A DNA stretch of 64,000 nt, taken from Proteiniphilum saccharofermentans (GTDB taxonomy: Bacteria > Bacteroidota > Bacteroidia > Bacteroidales > Dysgonomonadaceae). The first letter of the stretch is position 1; each line of letters begins with the position of its first letter. The position numbers and the translations under genes are program-made. The notes beneath the pieces were generated by a model, which saw nothing but the letters and a program-made list of their open reading frames with translations, did no database searches and was not told the origin of the DNA. Below are positions 35,708 to 45,800 of the stretch, piece by piece. The DNA lies in NCBI RefSeq assembly GCF_900095135.1, contig NZ_LT605205.1, forward strand, positions 1,364,001-1,428,000. Direction: 5' to 3'.

Positions 35708-38700
35708 ATGAATAAATTAACAGATCCCCATAGAGTTATATGGAGAAAAAGACCTTTAACCGTGATGTTCATTTTTGTCTTCTTGATTACCGGGAATTTT
35801 AATGGTTTTGCCGGTGATTATACCCAAAATGAAAAACTATCGGTAAAGATGCAGCAGGCAACCTTTGATGAGATTGTTTCTGCTATTGAGAATCAGTCTG
35901 ATTACGTGTTTTTTTATAAAAGCAGTGATGTGGACCGCAACATTCACTATGATGTAGACCTGGAAAACCGGAATATCCATGAGATACTGGATCAATTAAT
36001 GGAAAATTCTTCTCTTTCTTACAGAATATCAGGAAAATATATTTTTATTGATAAAAAAGAGATAAGAAAAGATAATGAGTTGGTAACTAAGGAGAGCAGT
36101 GTATTACAGCAAAGAAAGCAAATCACTGGAACTGTGACTGACGAACAGGGTGAACCTGTTATCGGTGCAAATATTATAGAAAATGGTACAAATAACGGTA
36201 CTGTCTCCGATATAGACGGGCGTTTTTCGTTGTTGGTAGAGAACGAGAATGCTACTCTCCGTATCTCTTATATTGGTTATATAGAGCAGGAAATTAACAT
36301 TACCGGAAGAAATTCATTGAATGTTGTTCTGCAGGAAGATACACAAGCGTTAGACGAACTGGTAGTGGTAGGGTACGGTGTTATACGCAAGTCGGACGTG
36401 ACCGGTTCTATCTCTACGGCCAAGGGTAGTGATATCATTAAATCCCAGTCGTTTAACGCGCTGGAAGGATTAAAGGGAAAAGCGGCTGGCGTGAATATCT
36501 TCTCCAATACCGGGCAGCCGGGTGGAGAGATGCGCGTTATTATCCGCGGTATCGCCACCATTAATGCTTCGGCCAGCCCGTTATACGTAGTGGACGGGGT
36601 GGTAATGTCTAATTTCCAGTTTCTTAACCCCAATGATATTGAATCGATCGAAGTATTGAAAGATGCTTCTTCCGCGGCGATCTACGGTGCCCGTGGAGCC
36701 AACGGTGTGGTGCTGGTAACCACCAAGCGCGGGGGAAATACCGGGAATCAGGCACGTATCTCGTACGATGGATCGGTATCTCTTAGCACGATGGCACGTT
36801 ACATGGACGTGATGAATTCCAGCGAGTGGATGGCTACTTTCAAGCAGGGGTTGGAGAACGCCAATACCTGGCAAGGAAGGAACTTCACAACCGACCTGTC
36901 GCAAATCTTCACTGACCCTCGTTTATTTAATTCCGACGGTTCGCCTAAGTACGATACCGACTGGCAGCGTGAGTCTTCCCGGATGGCTCTCTCCCATAAC
37001 CACCAGCTCAATATCCAGCGTGGAGATGGTACCTCGTCGATGGGTGCTTTCCTGAACTACACCGACCAACAGGGTATCCTGCATAATACCTATATGAAAC
37101 GCCTGAATGCCAAGTTAGCGTACGACGACAAGCCCACCAAGTGGTTATCGACCGGCGTAAACCTCTTGGTAAACCACACTTGGGCGAACAGGACTTCGGA
37201 TAATCCGTATGGACAGGGCGCGTTGCGTACCATGGTAGAGTTATCGCCTTTTATACCAGTAATGCTGGATGGAGTTTACATGCAGTCAAACGATGTCCAG
37301 ACATCTTCTATTCTCAGGGACCAGAACAATCCCAATAGTGGATCGCAAGGATTTAGCCCCGAGGGGGTTGGTAACCCGGTAGAACTTCTAAAGAGACTGG
37401 AAGCCATGCAGTACCGGACGCAAATATTCGGGAACACCGCATTGACGTTCCACCTCAACAAAGATTTGGAACTGAAAACGCAGTTCGGTGTCGATTATCA
37501 CAATAACCGCAACGCCAATTACACCCCGTTCACCCCGCGTCCTTTAATCAACCAAAGCGCGAATGATGGAGCAGCATCAGCAAATAACTCAAACACCTTC
37601 TACTGGCAGGAAGAAACCTACCTGACCTATAACAAGGAGATTGGCAAGCATTATATCAATGCCTTGGCAGGGGTGTCGTGGCAAGAGCGTACGTACACTT
37701 ACTTTAGTGCATCCGATAAAATCTATTCGGATGACTTCTATGGTTACTATAATATGGGATCGGGGACTGAACGTCCTTCAGTTAGCAATGACCACGACCG
37801 GTGGGCGATGAACTCCTACTTTCTGCGTGGGGTATATTCCTACGACAGCAAGTACATGGCCACCTTGACGAGCCGCTGGGACGGTTCCTCTAAGTTCGGT
37901 GCCAATAACAAGTATTCCTGGTTCCCCTCTATAGGCCTTGGCTGGATGATGTCAAGCGAGGATTTCCTGATTGATAACCCTGTGATCAGTCGGTTAAAGC
38001 CACACACCTCTTTCGGGGTGACCGGTAACTCGGAGATCGGGACCTACGCGTCGCTGGCTACCATTGGTCAATCGACCACGATCATCGGAGAATCATTGCA
38101 GACTGTTTCGTATAGATCCCGCATGCCTAATCCTGACTTGAAGTGGGAGAGAACGAACCAGTGGGACGTTGGTATCGACCTGGGTTTATTTAATAACCGG
38201 ATTAACGTAGAAGCTTCTTATTACTATAAGTATACTACCGACCTCTTGCTTGGGCGCCCATTACCAAGATCAACTGGGTTCTCATCGATCACGAGCAATA
38301 TAGGGGAGGTTTCCAACCGCGGGATTGACTTGTTGATCAATGCTTATCCCATCGACAACCAGAACTTCCAGTGGAACACCACCTTTAACTTGAGTTTCAA
38401 CAAGAACCGCGTCGAGAAACTGGACGAGAGTTCATCGGTTGACCCGCTCACCGGTAAGCGCCAAATCCTTCTCGACGGTTTCGTCGGCTACGACATGCTG
38501 ATCCGCGAAGGTGAGGAGCTCTCCACCTTCTACGGCTACAAACGAGCCGGTATCTATGATGGCAATCCTGCCAATTGGAATACTGAAACAATGAATGTGC
38601 CTTCCACGATTGGTGAAAAGGTAACCTATAAAGAGCGTGAAATCCTTGGTAACGGGTTGCCTGATTGGATGGGTTCTCTTATCAATACATTCAATTACAG

Positions 38701-39178
38701 GGGGTTCGATCTGACTGTCGATCTGCAGTTTTCATTGGGCGCGGATATCATGCAGGAGTATTTCCACTCTGCCGAAGGACGTTTTCTTACCAGTGGTCTT
38801 GATCGCCTTTGGCAGGAAGCATGGCACCCTACGCTGAATCCCAACGGCAGTGCACAAGCTATCCGCTTGGCTAATTTCGGGATGGGTAATAACGCCAATG
38901 CCGATGATACTTGGGTGGCCGACGGTTCTTACCTGCGTGGTAACCTGATCCAATTAGGATACACGTTTAGTTCGAGTGCCGTTCAAAACATGGGGCTTTC
39001 TGCATTGCGTTTCTATGCTAACGTGAACAACGCGTTCCTGGTCACCTCGTCGGATTATTTGGGATACGATCCGGATAACTCCTCGCGTTTGGGCGATAAC
39101 AAATGGGGTACCAACCGCCAGTTCTTTACCTATCCACGTGCGAGGACATTCACGTTCGGTATCAATCTGACATTTTAA
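35708..39178 (+). CDS. SusC/RagA TonB-dependent receptor with STN domain (PUL3)
   Basis: The product has 1156 residues. The signal peptide lies within about 15-37 (LTVMFIFVFLITGNFNGFAG). The STN domain is at about 45-115 (FDEIVSAIENQSDYVFFY), the carboxypeptidase-like domain at about 138-215 (ITGTVTDEQGEPVIGANII), and the plug at about 220-345 (VVVGYGVIRKSDVTGSIST, VIIRGIATINASASPLYVVD, DASSAAIYGARGANGVVLVT). The barrel ends FTFGINLTF. The STN domain fits FecR signalling. From about 36.4 kb onward the DNA looks richer in G and C than the first 700 bases, as if the gene were a mosaic. Its substrate is unknown because no enzymes follow in this locus. Confidence 0.95.
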   Translation: MNKLTDPHRVIWRKRPLTVMFIFVFLITGNFNGFAGDYTQNEKLSVKMQQATFDEIVSAIENQSDYVFFYKSSDVDRNIHYDVDLENRNIHEILDQLMENSSLSYRISGKYIFIDKKEIRKDNELVTKESSVLQQRKQITGTVTDEQGEPVIGANIIENGTNNGTVSDIDGRFSLLVENENATLRISYIGYIEQEINITGRNSLNVVLQEDTQALDELVVVGYGVIRKSDVTGSISTAKGSDIIKSQSFNALEGLKGKAAGVNIFSNTGQPGGEMRVIIRGIATINASASPLYVVDGVVMSNFQFLNPNDIESIEVLKDASSAAIYGARGANGVVLVTTKRGGNTGNQARISYDGSVSLSTMARYMDVMNSSEWMATFKQGLENANTWQGRNFTTDLSQIFTDPRLFNSDGSPKYDTDWQRESSRMALSHNHQLNIQRGDGTSSMGAFLNYTDQQGILHNTYMKRLNAKLAYDDKPTKWLSTGVNLLVNHTWANRTSDNPYGQGALRTMVELSPFIPVMLDGVYMQSNDVQTSSILRDQNNPNSGSQGFSPEGVGNPVELLKRLEAMQYRTQIFGNTALTFHLNKDLELKTQFGVDYHNNRNANYTPFTPRPLINQSANDGAASANNSNTFYWQEETYLTYNKEIGKHYINALAGVSWQERTYTYFSASDKIYSDDFYGYYNMGSGTERPSVSNDHDRWAMNSYFLRGVYSYDSKYMATLTSRWDGSSKFGANNKYSWFPSIGLGWMMSSEDFLIDNPVISRLKPHTSFGVTGNSEIGTYASLATIGQSTTIIGESLQTVSYRSRMPNPDLKWERTNQWDVGIDLGLFNNRINVEASYYYKYTTDLLLGRPLPRSTGFSSITSNIGEVSNRGIDLLINAYPIDNQNFQWNTTFNLSFNKNRVEKLDESSSVDPLTGKRQILLDGFVGYDMLIREGEELSTFYGYKRAGIYDGNPANWNTETMNVPSTIGEKVTYKEREILGNGLPDWMGSLINTFNYRGFDLTVDLQFSLGADIMQEYFHSAEGRFLTSGLDRLWQEAWHPTLNPNGSAQAIRLANFGMGNNANADDTWVADGSYLRGNLIQLGYTFSSSAVQNMGLSALRFYANVNNAFLVTSSDYLGYDPDNSSRLGDNKWGTNRQFFTYPRARTFTFGINLTF

Positions 39179-39208
39179 TTAGTAATTTGAAATTAATTAT
39201 AATATCAT

Positions 39209-40822
39209 ATGAAAATAAATAAATATATATCCATCCTTTGCATGATTGCAATCTCGCTGTGGATGAGTTCATGCACTAGTTTTTTAGAAGAGAACCCGCT
39301 GGATGAAAAGACCGACGGCCAGTTCTGGCGGACTCTGTCCGATGCTCAAACGGCTGTTAATGCACTGTATTTTGGAGGAGTTCCCTACTTGCATAATATC
39401 GACGTGGATGGTGGTTGGACACCCAAAGCTACCATGTGGGGTGGTGTCATGTCCGGGTTATTTGTCGATAAACGCAAAGACCGGACATTTACCAACGCGT
39501 CCGAAGGGGGTAACTTTAATATCGAGTCGTTTAATTCTACGTCGCTGAAGATTTGGACCGAGTTCTATATCGGGATCTCCCGGGCGAATTTCGTGATCGC
39601 CAATATTCCCGAGATGACCGACGTACTGACACCCGCGCAGATCGATAATTTTGTGGCTCAAGGAAAGTTCTTCCGGGCATATGCCTATTTTTACCTCGTA
39701 AAGGAGTATGGCGACGTACCCTATATCGACTTTCCTTATAATTCCTTGGAAGGTATCTACCAGGAGCGTGTCCCGGCGGCACAGGTGTACCAGCACATTG
39801 AAGCCGACCTACTGGATATCATCGCGGGGAACGCGTTGCCCAACATAGCGTTCTACGACAATGGAGGGTACGTGACCCGGCCAATGGCCCAAACCTTGTT
39901 GGCTAATGTTTACCTGCAATGGGCCGGTGCTCCGGTTAACGGCGGGAACGAGTATTATACCAAGGCGGCCAACATGGCCCTCAACGTGATTAATGGTGGG
40001 CAGCACGCCTTGATCCACCCGAGTGGAACGACCAATGATCTTAACTCGGCGTATAATATCATCAAGACAACGAAAGATTCGAACGAGATCATCTTCGCCA
40101 AGGAGTTTAATCAGACCAGCTTTAACGTGGGTAATTCTTATGCAGTACGGTCCATCGAAACCGATGCTTTCCAGTGGGGTATTTTCAAGCCGGGAGGCGA
40201 CGTTTTATACAATGCCTACCTGCCTTGCGATATGTTGCTTAACAGCTATCATCCTTCCGATATCCGCGGACAGGAGAAACAGTTTTTCTTCTGGGAATAT
40301 ACTTCGCCCGACGGAGAAGATTTCGAGCTGAATTATGCCGGGAACTGGGCGTGGTTCGATGAGGGATCGTTGATTAACGGGCGTAACGGCGACTATAACA
40401 TGCCCACGTTCCGCTATGCGGAAGTGCTGTTGATTGCTGCTGAAGGACTTGCACGGACAGGCAACGAAGGCGATGCCAGGGGCTACCTCAACCAGGTACG
40501 TACACGTGCCGGGTTGGCCAACGAAACCGCCAGTGGCGACGCGTTGATCCAATCTATCCTGACCGAGCGCTTCCACGAGTTCCCGTTGGAATTCAAGATC
40601 TGGGACGATATTCGCCGTACCCGTCTCTATCCCGAGGCCGATGGAATGCAGTCGGGCACGCTGAGATGGGTTCCGCTTGCAACGGCAGCTATCCAGAACA
40701 AACCGGAAGGAAGTACCCGCGTAGGTGCTATACCCGAGCATGCCCTGCTATGGCCGATCCCGTTAAGTGAAATGCAAGCTAATCCTTTGCTGGAAGGAAA
40801 CCAAAATCCGGGATGGAGTTAA
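39209..40822 (+). CDS. SusD/RagB family glycan-binding lipoprotein (PUL3)
   Basis: The product has 537 residues. The lipobox is LWMSSCTSFLEENPLDEKT, lipidated Cys near residue 22. Core motifs are AQGKFFRAYAYFYLVKEYGD, the TPR-like middle, PTFRYAEVLLIAAEGLARTG, VRTRAGLANET and ILTERFHEFPLEFKIWDDIR. It ends in NPLLEGNQNPGWS. It pairs with SusC3, 30 bases upstream, and is followed by a hairpin terminator, so the PUL3 operon has no enzyme gene. Base composition is visibly richer in G and C than that of the flanking sigma and fecR genes, like most of susC3. Confidence 0.95.
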   Translation: MKINKYISILCMIAISLWMSSCTSFLEENPLDEKTDGQFWRTLSDAQTAVNALYFGGVPYLHNIDVDGGWTPKATMWGGVMSGLFVDKRKDRTFTNASEGGNFNIESFNSTSLKIWTEFYIGISRANFVIANIPEMTDVLTPAQIDNFVAQGKFFRAYAYFYLVKEYGDVPYIDFPYNSLEGIYQERVPAAQVYQHIEADLLDIIAGNALPNIAFYDNGGYVTRPMAQTLLANVYLQWAGAPVNGGNEYYTKAANMALNVINGGQHALIHPSGTTNDLNSAYNIIKTTKDSNEIIFAKEFNQTSFNVGNSYAVRSIETDAFQWGIFKPGGDVLYNAYLPCDMLLNSYHPSDIRGQEKQFFFWEYTSPDGEDFELNYAGNWAWFDEGSLINGRNGDYNMPTFRYAEVLLIAAEGLARTGNEGDARGYLNQVRTRAGLANETASGDALIQSILTERFHEFPLEFKIWDDIRRTRLYPEADGMQSGTLRWVPLATAAIQNKPEGSTRVGAIPEHALLWPIPLSEMQANPLLEGNQNPGWS

Positions 40823-40870
40823 GCAAATGATTATAGCTTTCTGTTAATTAAGAAGATATATTATAAGTAG

Positions 40871-40902
40871 AGCCCCAAAAGTTTTGTAAAACTTTTGGGG
40901 CT
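40871..40902 (+). terminator. Hairpin terminator after susD3
   Basis: A perfect 15-base stem (AGCCCCAAAAGTTTT with its complement, 40871-40885 and 40888-40902) closes a 2-base loop. The following bases are AT-rich but lack a pure T run. It separates PUL3 from PUL4. Confidence 0.75.
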
Positions 40903-41044
40903 TATTGTAATTTATATATGCCGGTTATCAATTAGTTAAGCATTGTGGCGTGTAATAGTAAATACTATATGGGACGAAAGATGTGTAACCTTATGGAAGA
41001 AATGCAAAAAAACAGTAAATGATTGGTTTTTTATTTAAAAAGCT

Positions 41045-41052
41045 TAAATTTG
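41045..41052 (+). promoter_or_regulatory. Promoter -7 box of the PUL4 sigma gene
   Basis: TAAATTTG matches TAnnTTTG. Transcription would begin near 41056, downstream of the ATG at 41019, which argues for a later start codon. Confidence 0.55.
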
Positions 41053-41066
41053 CATCCGAAACTAAT

Positions 41067-41597
41067 ATGTCAATGAAGTCTCAATACCCTATATACAAGA
41101 TAGATACATCCTCTTTCCGGATTATATATGATCTATATTTTGAGCCGGTATGTCTGTTTCTGAATTATTATACTAGGGATGTAGCGGCTATTGAAGATGT
41201 GGTACAGGATGTTTTTGTCAGTTTGTGGGAAAATAAAGAATATTTGGAAATCCAATATCTGAAAACCTATCTTTATAATGCAGCCCGTAACCGGATGCTG
41301 AACTATTTGCGGAACAAGGAGAAAAGGGTTGTTTTGCTCAATAAATGGATAGAGGAGAAAGAAATGGCAGAAACAAGTCCTGATTGCTATGATATGGAAG
41401 AATTCTCTGCCATATTGAAGAAAGCAGTTGATCAATTACCGGAAAAATGCAGGGCTATTTTTATCCTGAATAAAGAACGGAAGTTTACTTATCAACAGAT
41501 TGCAGATCATTATCATATCTCGGTAAAAACAGTAGAAACCCAGATGTCCATCGCTCTGAAACGAATTCGAAAACAGGTTGCTTCTGCTTTAGAATGA
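41067..41597 (+). CDS. ECF RNA polymerase sigma factor (PUL4)
   Basis: The product has 176 residues from the ATG at 41067; ATG at 41073 is also possible. A farther ATG at 41019 lies upstream of the likely transcription start. Region 2 covers about 10-75 (SFRIIYDLYFEPVCLFLNYY, IEDVVQDVFVSLWENKEYL). Region 4 covers about 110-170 (VDQLPEKCRAIFILNKERKF, YHISVKTVETQMSIALKRIR). It should drive susC4 and be held by FecR at 41699-42676. A 101-base gap separates the two genes. Confidence 0.92.
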   Translation: MSMKSQYPIYKIDTSSFRIIYDLYFEPVCLFLNYYTRDVAAIEDVVQDVFVSLWENKEYLEIQYLKTYLYNAARNRMLNYLRNKEKRVVLLNKWIEEKEMAETSPDCYDMEEFSAILKKAVDQLPEKCRAIFILNKERKFTYQQIADHYHISVKTVETQMSIALKRIRKQVASALE

Positions 41598-41698
41598 GGG
41601 ATGTGTTATAAAACATATTTTTTGCCTTAAATAAAATAAATTTGCTTTAGGGGTATTTTACTTCTTAAGGGTCTCTATTATAAATGATATAAAAAGAG

Positions 41699-42676
41699 AT
41701 GAAAGTACCCTATGAGCAAATTGCCGCCTACCTGAGTGGAAAAGCACTTCCTTGGGAAAAGGCGGAAGTGGATGAATGGCTTGCTGAAAGCGCTGAACAT
41801 CGTTCCCTCTTTCGTTCCCTCGAAAAAGAATGGAGCTTCCTTAAGGAGGGGACTCCGCTCTCATTACCGGATAAGGAACAGGTGTGGACGAAGATCCGGG
41901 GAATGATAGATTTTCCGGTTACAACCGCATTATATTCAAAACAAATATTGATTAAATATATCAGTTTAACAGCTTGTATTGCCTTGCTTTTTGGGGTGGC
42001 TCTCTCATTGCTGTTTAATAGCGGAAGAGGGGAGTCTACACAGTTTACAGCTTATGCCCCTTTGGGTGAAAAAGCACAGCTTACCCTTCCCGATTCTTCG
42101 AGGGTATGGTTAAATTCCGGTTCCACACTAACCTATTTTACTCAATCCCGTCAACGTAGGGTCCATTTGCAGGGAGAAGCTTTCTTTGAAGTGACAAAAG
42201 ATCCCCGTAAGGTATTTATTGTTCAATCGGGAGACGTGAGCGTGCAGGTGCATGGTACAAGTTTTAATGTTTCTGCTTATGATACAGATCCAGATATAGC
42301 GGTTTCACTTGAGAGCGGATTGGTGTCACTCTTCAATAATAAAAATGGAGTTGTCTTGGCACAGTTGCAACCTAACCAGATGGGACGTGTTTCGAAAGCA
42401 GACCTGAGTTGCAGTATTGTTGCCGATGACACTGGCATAACCAAACTATGGACGAATAACATACTGAAGGTGTATGACAACAATATTTATGAAGTTGTAA
42501 AAAAATTGGAGCGCTGGTATGGAGTGGATATTACCCTTGAGAATGCGAATCCTGATTCACGTTATACATTTGTTGTTAAAACCGAATCAATGAAAGAGTT
42601 GTTGGGATTATTGAATAAAATGACCCCAATTGCTTATAAAATAGAAGGAAAGGAGGTGACTATTCGTCTAAGATAG
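41699..42676 (+). CDS. FecR-family anti-sigma factor (PUL4)
   Basis: The product has 325 residues. The N-terminal cytoplasmic part spans about 1-80 (AAYLSGKALPWEKAEVDEWL), with one membrane helix at about 84-104 (ISLTACIALLFGVALSLLF). The FecR domain covers about 112-215 (APLGEKAQLTLPDSSRVWLN, VHLQGEAFFEV, VQVHGTSFNVSAY). The C-terminal DUF4974-like domain contains VYDNNIYEVVKKLERWYGVD. It links SusC4 with the sigma factor just upstream. The downstream spacer to susC4 (183 bases) carries a possible antisense RNA. Confidence 0.94.
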   Translation: MKVPYEQIAAYLSGKALPWEKAEVDEWLAESAEHRSLFRSLEKEWSFLKEGTPLSLPDKEQVWTKIRGMIDFPVTTALYSKQILIKYISLTACIALLFGVALSLLFNSGRGESTQFTAYAPLGEKAQLTLPDSSRVWLNSGSTLTYFTQSRQRRVHLQGEAFFEVTKDPRKVFIVQSGDVSVQVHGTSFNVSAYDTDPDIAVSLESGLVSLFNNKNGVVLAQLQPNQMGRVSKADLSCSIVADDTGITKLWTNNILKVYDNNIYEVVKKLERWYGVDITLENANPDSRYTFVVKTESMKELLGLLNKMTPIAYKIEGKEVTIRLR

Positions 42677-42682
42677 AGAATT

Positions 42683-42762
42683 ACCAAAAAGAAAAAGCAC
42701 GAAGAACGGGCATTCCTCATGCTTTTAAACTAAACATCATTACTCATTCATTTCTTTGTGCT
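42683..42762 (-). terminator. Terminator-like hairpin, minus strand, upstream of susC4
   Basis: The stem AGCACAAAGA / TCTTCGTGCT on the minus strand is followed by TTTTCTTTTTGG. On the plus strand the hairpin has no T run after it, so it does not look like the end of fecR transcription. Confidence 0.5.
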
Positions 42763-42808
42763 ATCGATTATTTATCGATAGGCATCACATGATTTTTGAT
42801 CGTTTAGA
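42684..42808 (-). ncRNA. Predicted DonS-like antisense RNA to susC4 leader
   Basis: On the minus strand TAAATTTG (42813-42820) matches TAnnTTTG about 40 bases before the susC4 ATG. A transcript from near 42809 would end at a minus-strand terminator whose 10-pair stem joins 42753-42762 with 42696-42705 (one G-T), followed by TTTTCTTTTTGGT. The loop itself holds a small hairpin. The length would be about 125 bases. Boundaries are predictions. Confidence 0.42.
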
Positions 42809-42859
42809 ATTACAAATTTAAGTAAAAAAACAATTCAACTAATTTAAATCATATTTATC

Positions 42860-45800
42860 ATGTGTAAAAAGGTATTATTATCCTTTTTGTTATTCTTTCT
42901 GTTAACCAATGTGCATGCCGATAATATGCAACGTGTTGATGTTAAATTGAATAACATAAGTCTAAGAGAATTTTTCTCTTATATCGAGAAAAACTATCCC
43001 TATACATTTATGTATGACAACACCGAAATCAATGATAAAGAACGGATTTCGGTGAATGAAAGAAATCAGCCGATTACAAATGTATTGTCATCTGTATTGA
43101 AGGATAAGGGTATAAACTATGAAATACAAGGTTATCAAATAATCTTGTCGAAGAAAGATGCTATTGATCAATCAGATGTCAGGCAGGCAGGACGAAAAAC
43201 AGTAACCGGAAAGGTGCTGGATGAAAACGGCGACCCTGTGATCGGAGCAAATATTGTTGAAAAAGGAACAACCAACGGAACCGTAACCAATATAGATGGG
43301 GATTTTACATTGACCGTAGAAAACAATGCTGTAATTCAGATTTCTTATATCGGTTATCTGGTACAGGAGGTCAACTCGACGGGAAGGAATTCCGTCAATA
43401 TTGTTTTACAGGAGGATTCAAAAACACTGGATGAAATTGTGGTTGTGGGCTATGGGACAATGAGAAAACGGGACTTGACAGGTTCAGTATCATCCATTAA
43501 ATCGGAAGATATACAGCGTTCGCCTGTTACCTCGCTTGACCAGGCTATCCAGGGTAAAGCAGCCGGAGTGCAGGTGTCACAAGCCTCTTCAGCTCCGGGT
43601 GGCAGGGTTCTGATCCGCGTTCGTGGAGGTAACTCGTTAAGTAGTAGCAATGAACCTCTGTATGTTGTGGATGGTTTTCCCGTCTCAGCAGGAGGTTCAG
43701 CAGGAGGTAACGGTACAGCACAGAATCCGCTGGCTACATTAAATACGGCGGATATTGCTTCTATAGAAATATTGAAAGACGCATCGGCGACGGCAATCTA
43801 TGGTGCCCGAGGCGCCAATGGTGTAGTTTTGATTACAACAAAAAGAGGAGATATAGGAAGGCCACGTGTTACTTTGGATGCTTATCATGGAGTGCAAACC
43901 GTAGCTAAAAAACTTGATATGATGAATGCCCGGGAATATGCCACTTTAGTAAATGAAGCAAGGGCTAACGACGGGCAAAGTCCTGTATTTCCCAATCCGA
44001 ATAATCCTTATTATTTCCCTGACATCTCTGCTTTAGGTGAAGGTGTTGATTATCAGGATGAGGTATTTACCAGCGCTCCCACTCAAAATTATAATCTCAG
44101 TGTAGTCGGTGGTAATGATGGAATTCGTTATTCTGTCGGGGGAGGCTATTTCGGTCAGGATGGGATTATTAAAAACAGTAATTTCAACCGCGCCTCTTTC
44201 CGTTCCAACCTGGATATTAAAATAGTGCCGAGTCTGACGGTCAGTACCAATATCACGGCCAGTCACAGTTGGGCAAATGGAATGCCTTCCGAAGGTGACG
44301 GAGGTGGCGGTACAGGTGGCGTTGTGCATGGCGCCGTTGTGATGCCCGCATCCGTGCCTATCTATGATGCAGATGGTAATTATACGATGACAAATCCTAC
44401 CCCGGGAGGTACCCCCAGTAATAATCCTGTTGCTACGGTCAATCATTATAAGGATAATCAGGAAATAGATCGTTTCCTGGGTTCTGTCGATGCAAACTGG
44501 GAGATTATGAAGGACCTGACTCTGAAAATTACTTTTGGGGCAGATTTGTCCACAGCCAACAGGGCTTTTTACTGGCCTAAACAGACACATAGGGGAAATT
44601 CCAAAAATGGGGAAGCAAATCAGAGGTATCGTAAAGATGTATCTTACCTGAATGAAAATATCCTGACTTATAACAAAGTATTGGGAGATCATTCATTTAA
44701 TGTGGTGGGTGGTTATACCTGGCAAATCTTCCATTACAAACATTTTGAAGCATCTTCAACCGGTTATTCCACAGATTTGTATTTAGCCAATAACTTAGGA
44801 GCCGGAACCACCTATGGACAACCCGGATCAAACAGGTCGCAAAACCAATTGGCATCCTATTTGGGCCGGTTGAATTATATTTATAAAGACCGGTATCTGT
44901 TTACATTGACGGCACGTGCCGACGGTAGTTCTAAATTCGGAGCGAATAATAAATGGTCTTTCTTCCCTTCTTTTGCGGTGGCCTGGAGAGCTTCTGAAGA
45001 AGCATTCCTGAGGGAAGTGGATTGGTTATCTAATCTTAAAGTAAGAGCGAGTTATGGAAAGACAGGTAATCAGAATATAGACAATTATAAATCGTTGGCT
45101 ATGCTTGGAACCATGAATTATGCCTTAGGAGGTGTGTTGAATTCAGGTGTAGGTCCTAATAATATTCCGAATCCCGATTTAAAATGGGAAACAACAGCCT
45201 CTACAGATGTAGGATTGGATATAGGATTATTTAATAACAGGTTGTCTCTGGTTGTAGATTATTATTACAAAAAGACCACTGATTTATTGTGGAATATCAG
45301 TACCCCAAGTTCGGTTGGATTTGGTTCGATATTTAAAAACATCGGAAGTCTGGAGAATAAAGGATTGGAGATAACTTTAGGAGCAGACGTCTTCACCGGG
45401 GAATTCAAATGGAACACCCAAATGAACTGGTCGAGAAACCGGAATAAAGTGTTGGAAATACCAGGATATACCCCCAGTACGCAGGGAACCCTATCCGGAC
45501 ACTTGAAAGTAAACGGAAGCTGGCTAGAACCCGGGTTACCGGTAGGTGTATGGAATCTGTTGAAATATGATGGCGTATTTCAGGATCAGGCACAATTGGA
45601 GGCCGGTCCACGCTCTTCGGCTAATGACAAGTTGGGTGACGCCCGCTTCGTCGATAAAAATGGAGATGGAAAGATCAATTATACCGACGACCGCATGATT
45701 GTGGGGGATCCAAATCCCGATTTTATCTATGGCTGGACCAATAACTTTTCTTTTAAAGGATTTGACTTCTCGGTATACCTGCAGGGATCGTATGGTAATG

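Noticed and set aside
42755-42785. Short ATCGAT palindrome upstream of susC4 as an operator
   Set aside because: The 6-base inverted repeat is too common to call an operator without conservation.
44033-44692. Minus-strand open frame of about 220 codons inside susC4
   Set aside because: Shadow of the barrel-coding region; composition (Ile, Thr and His rich) is typical of antisense frames.
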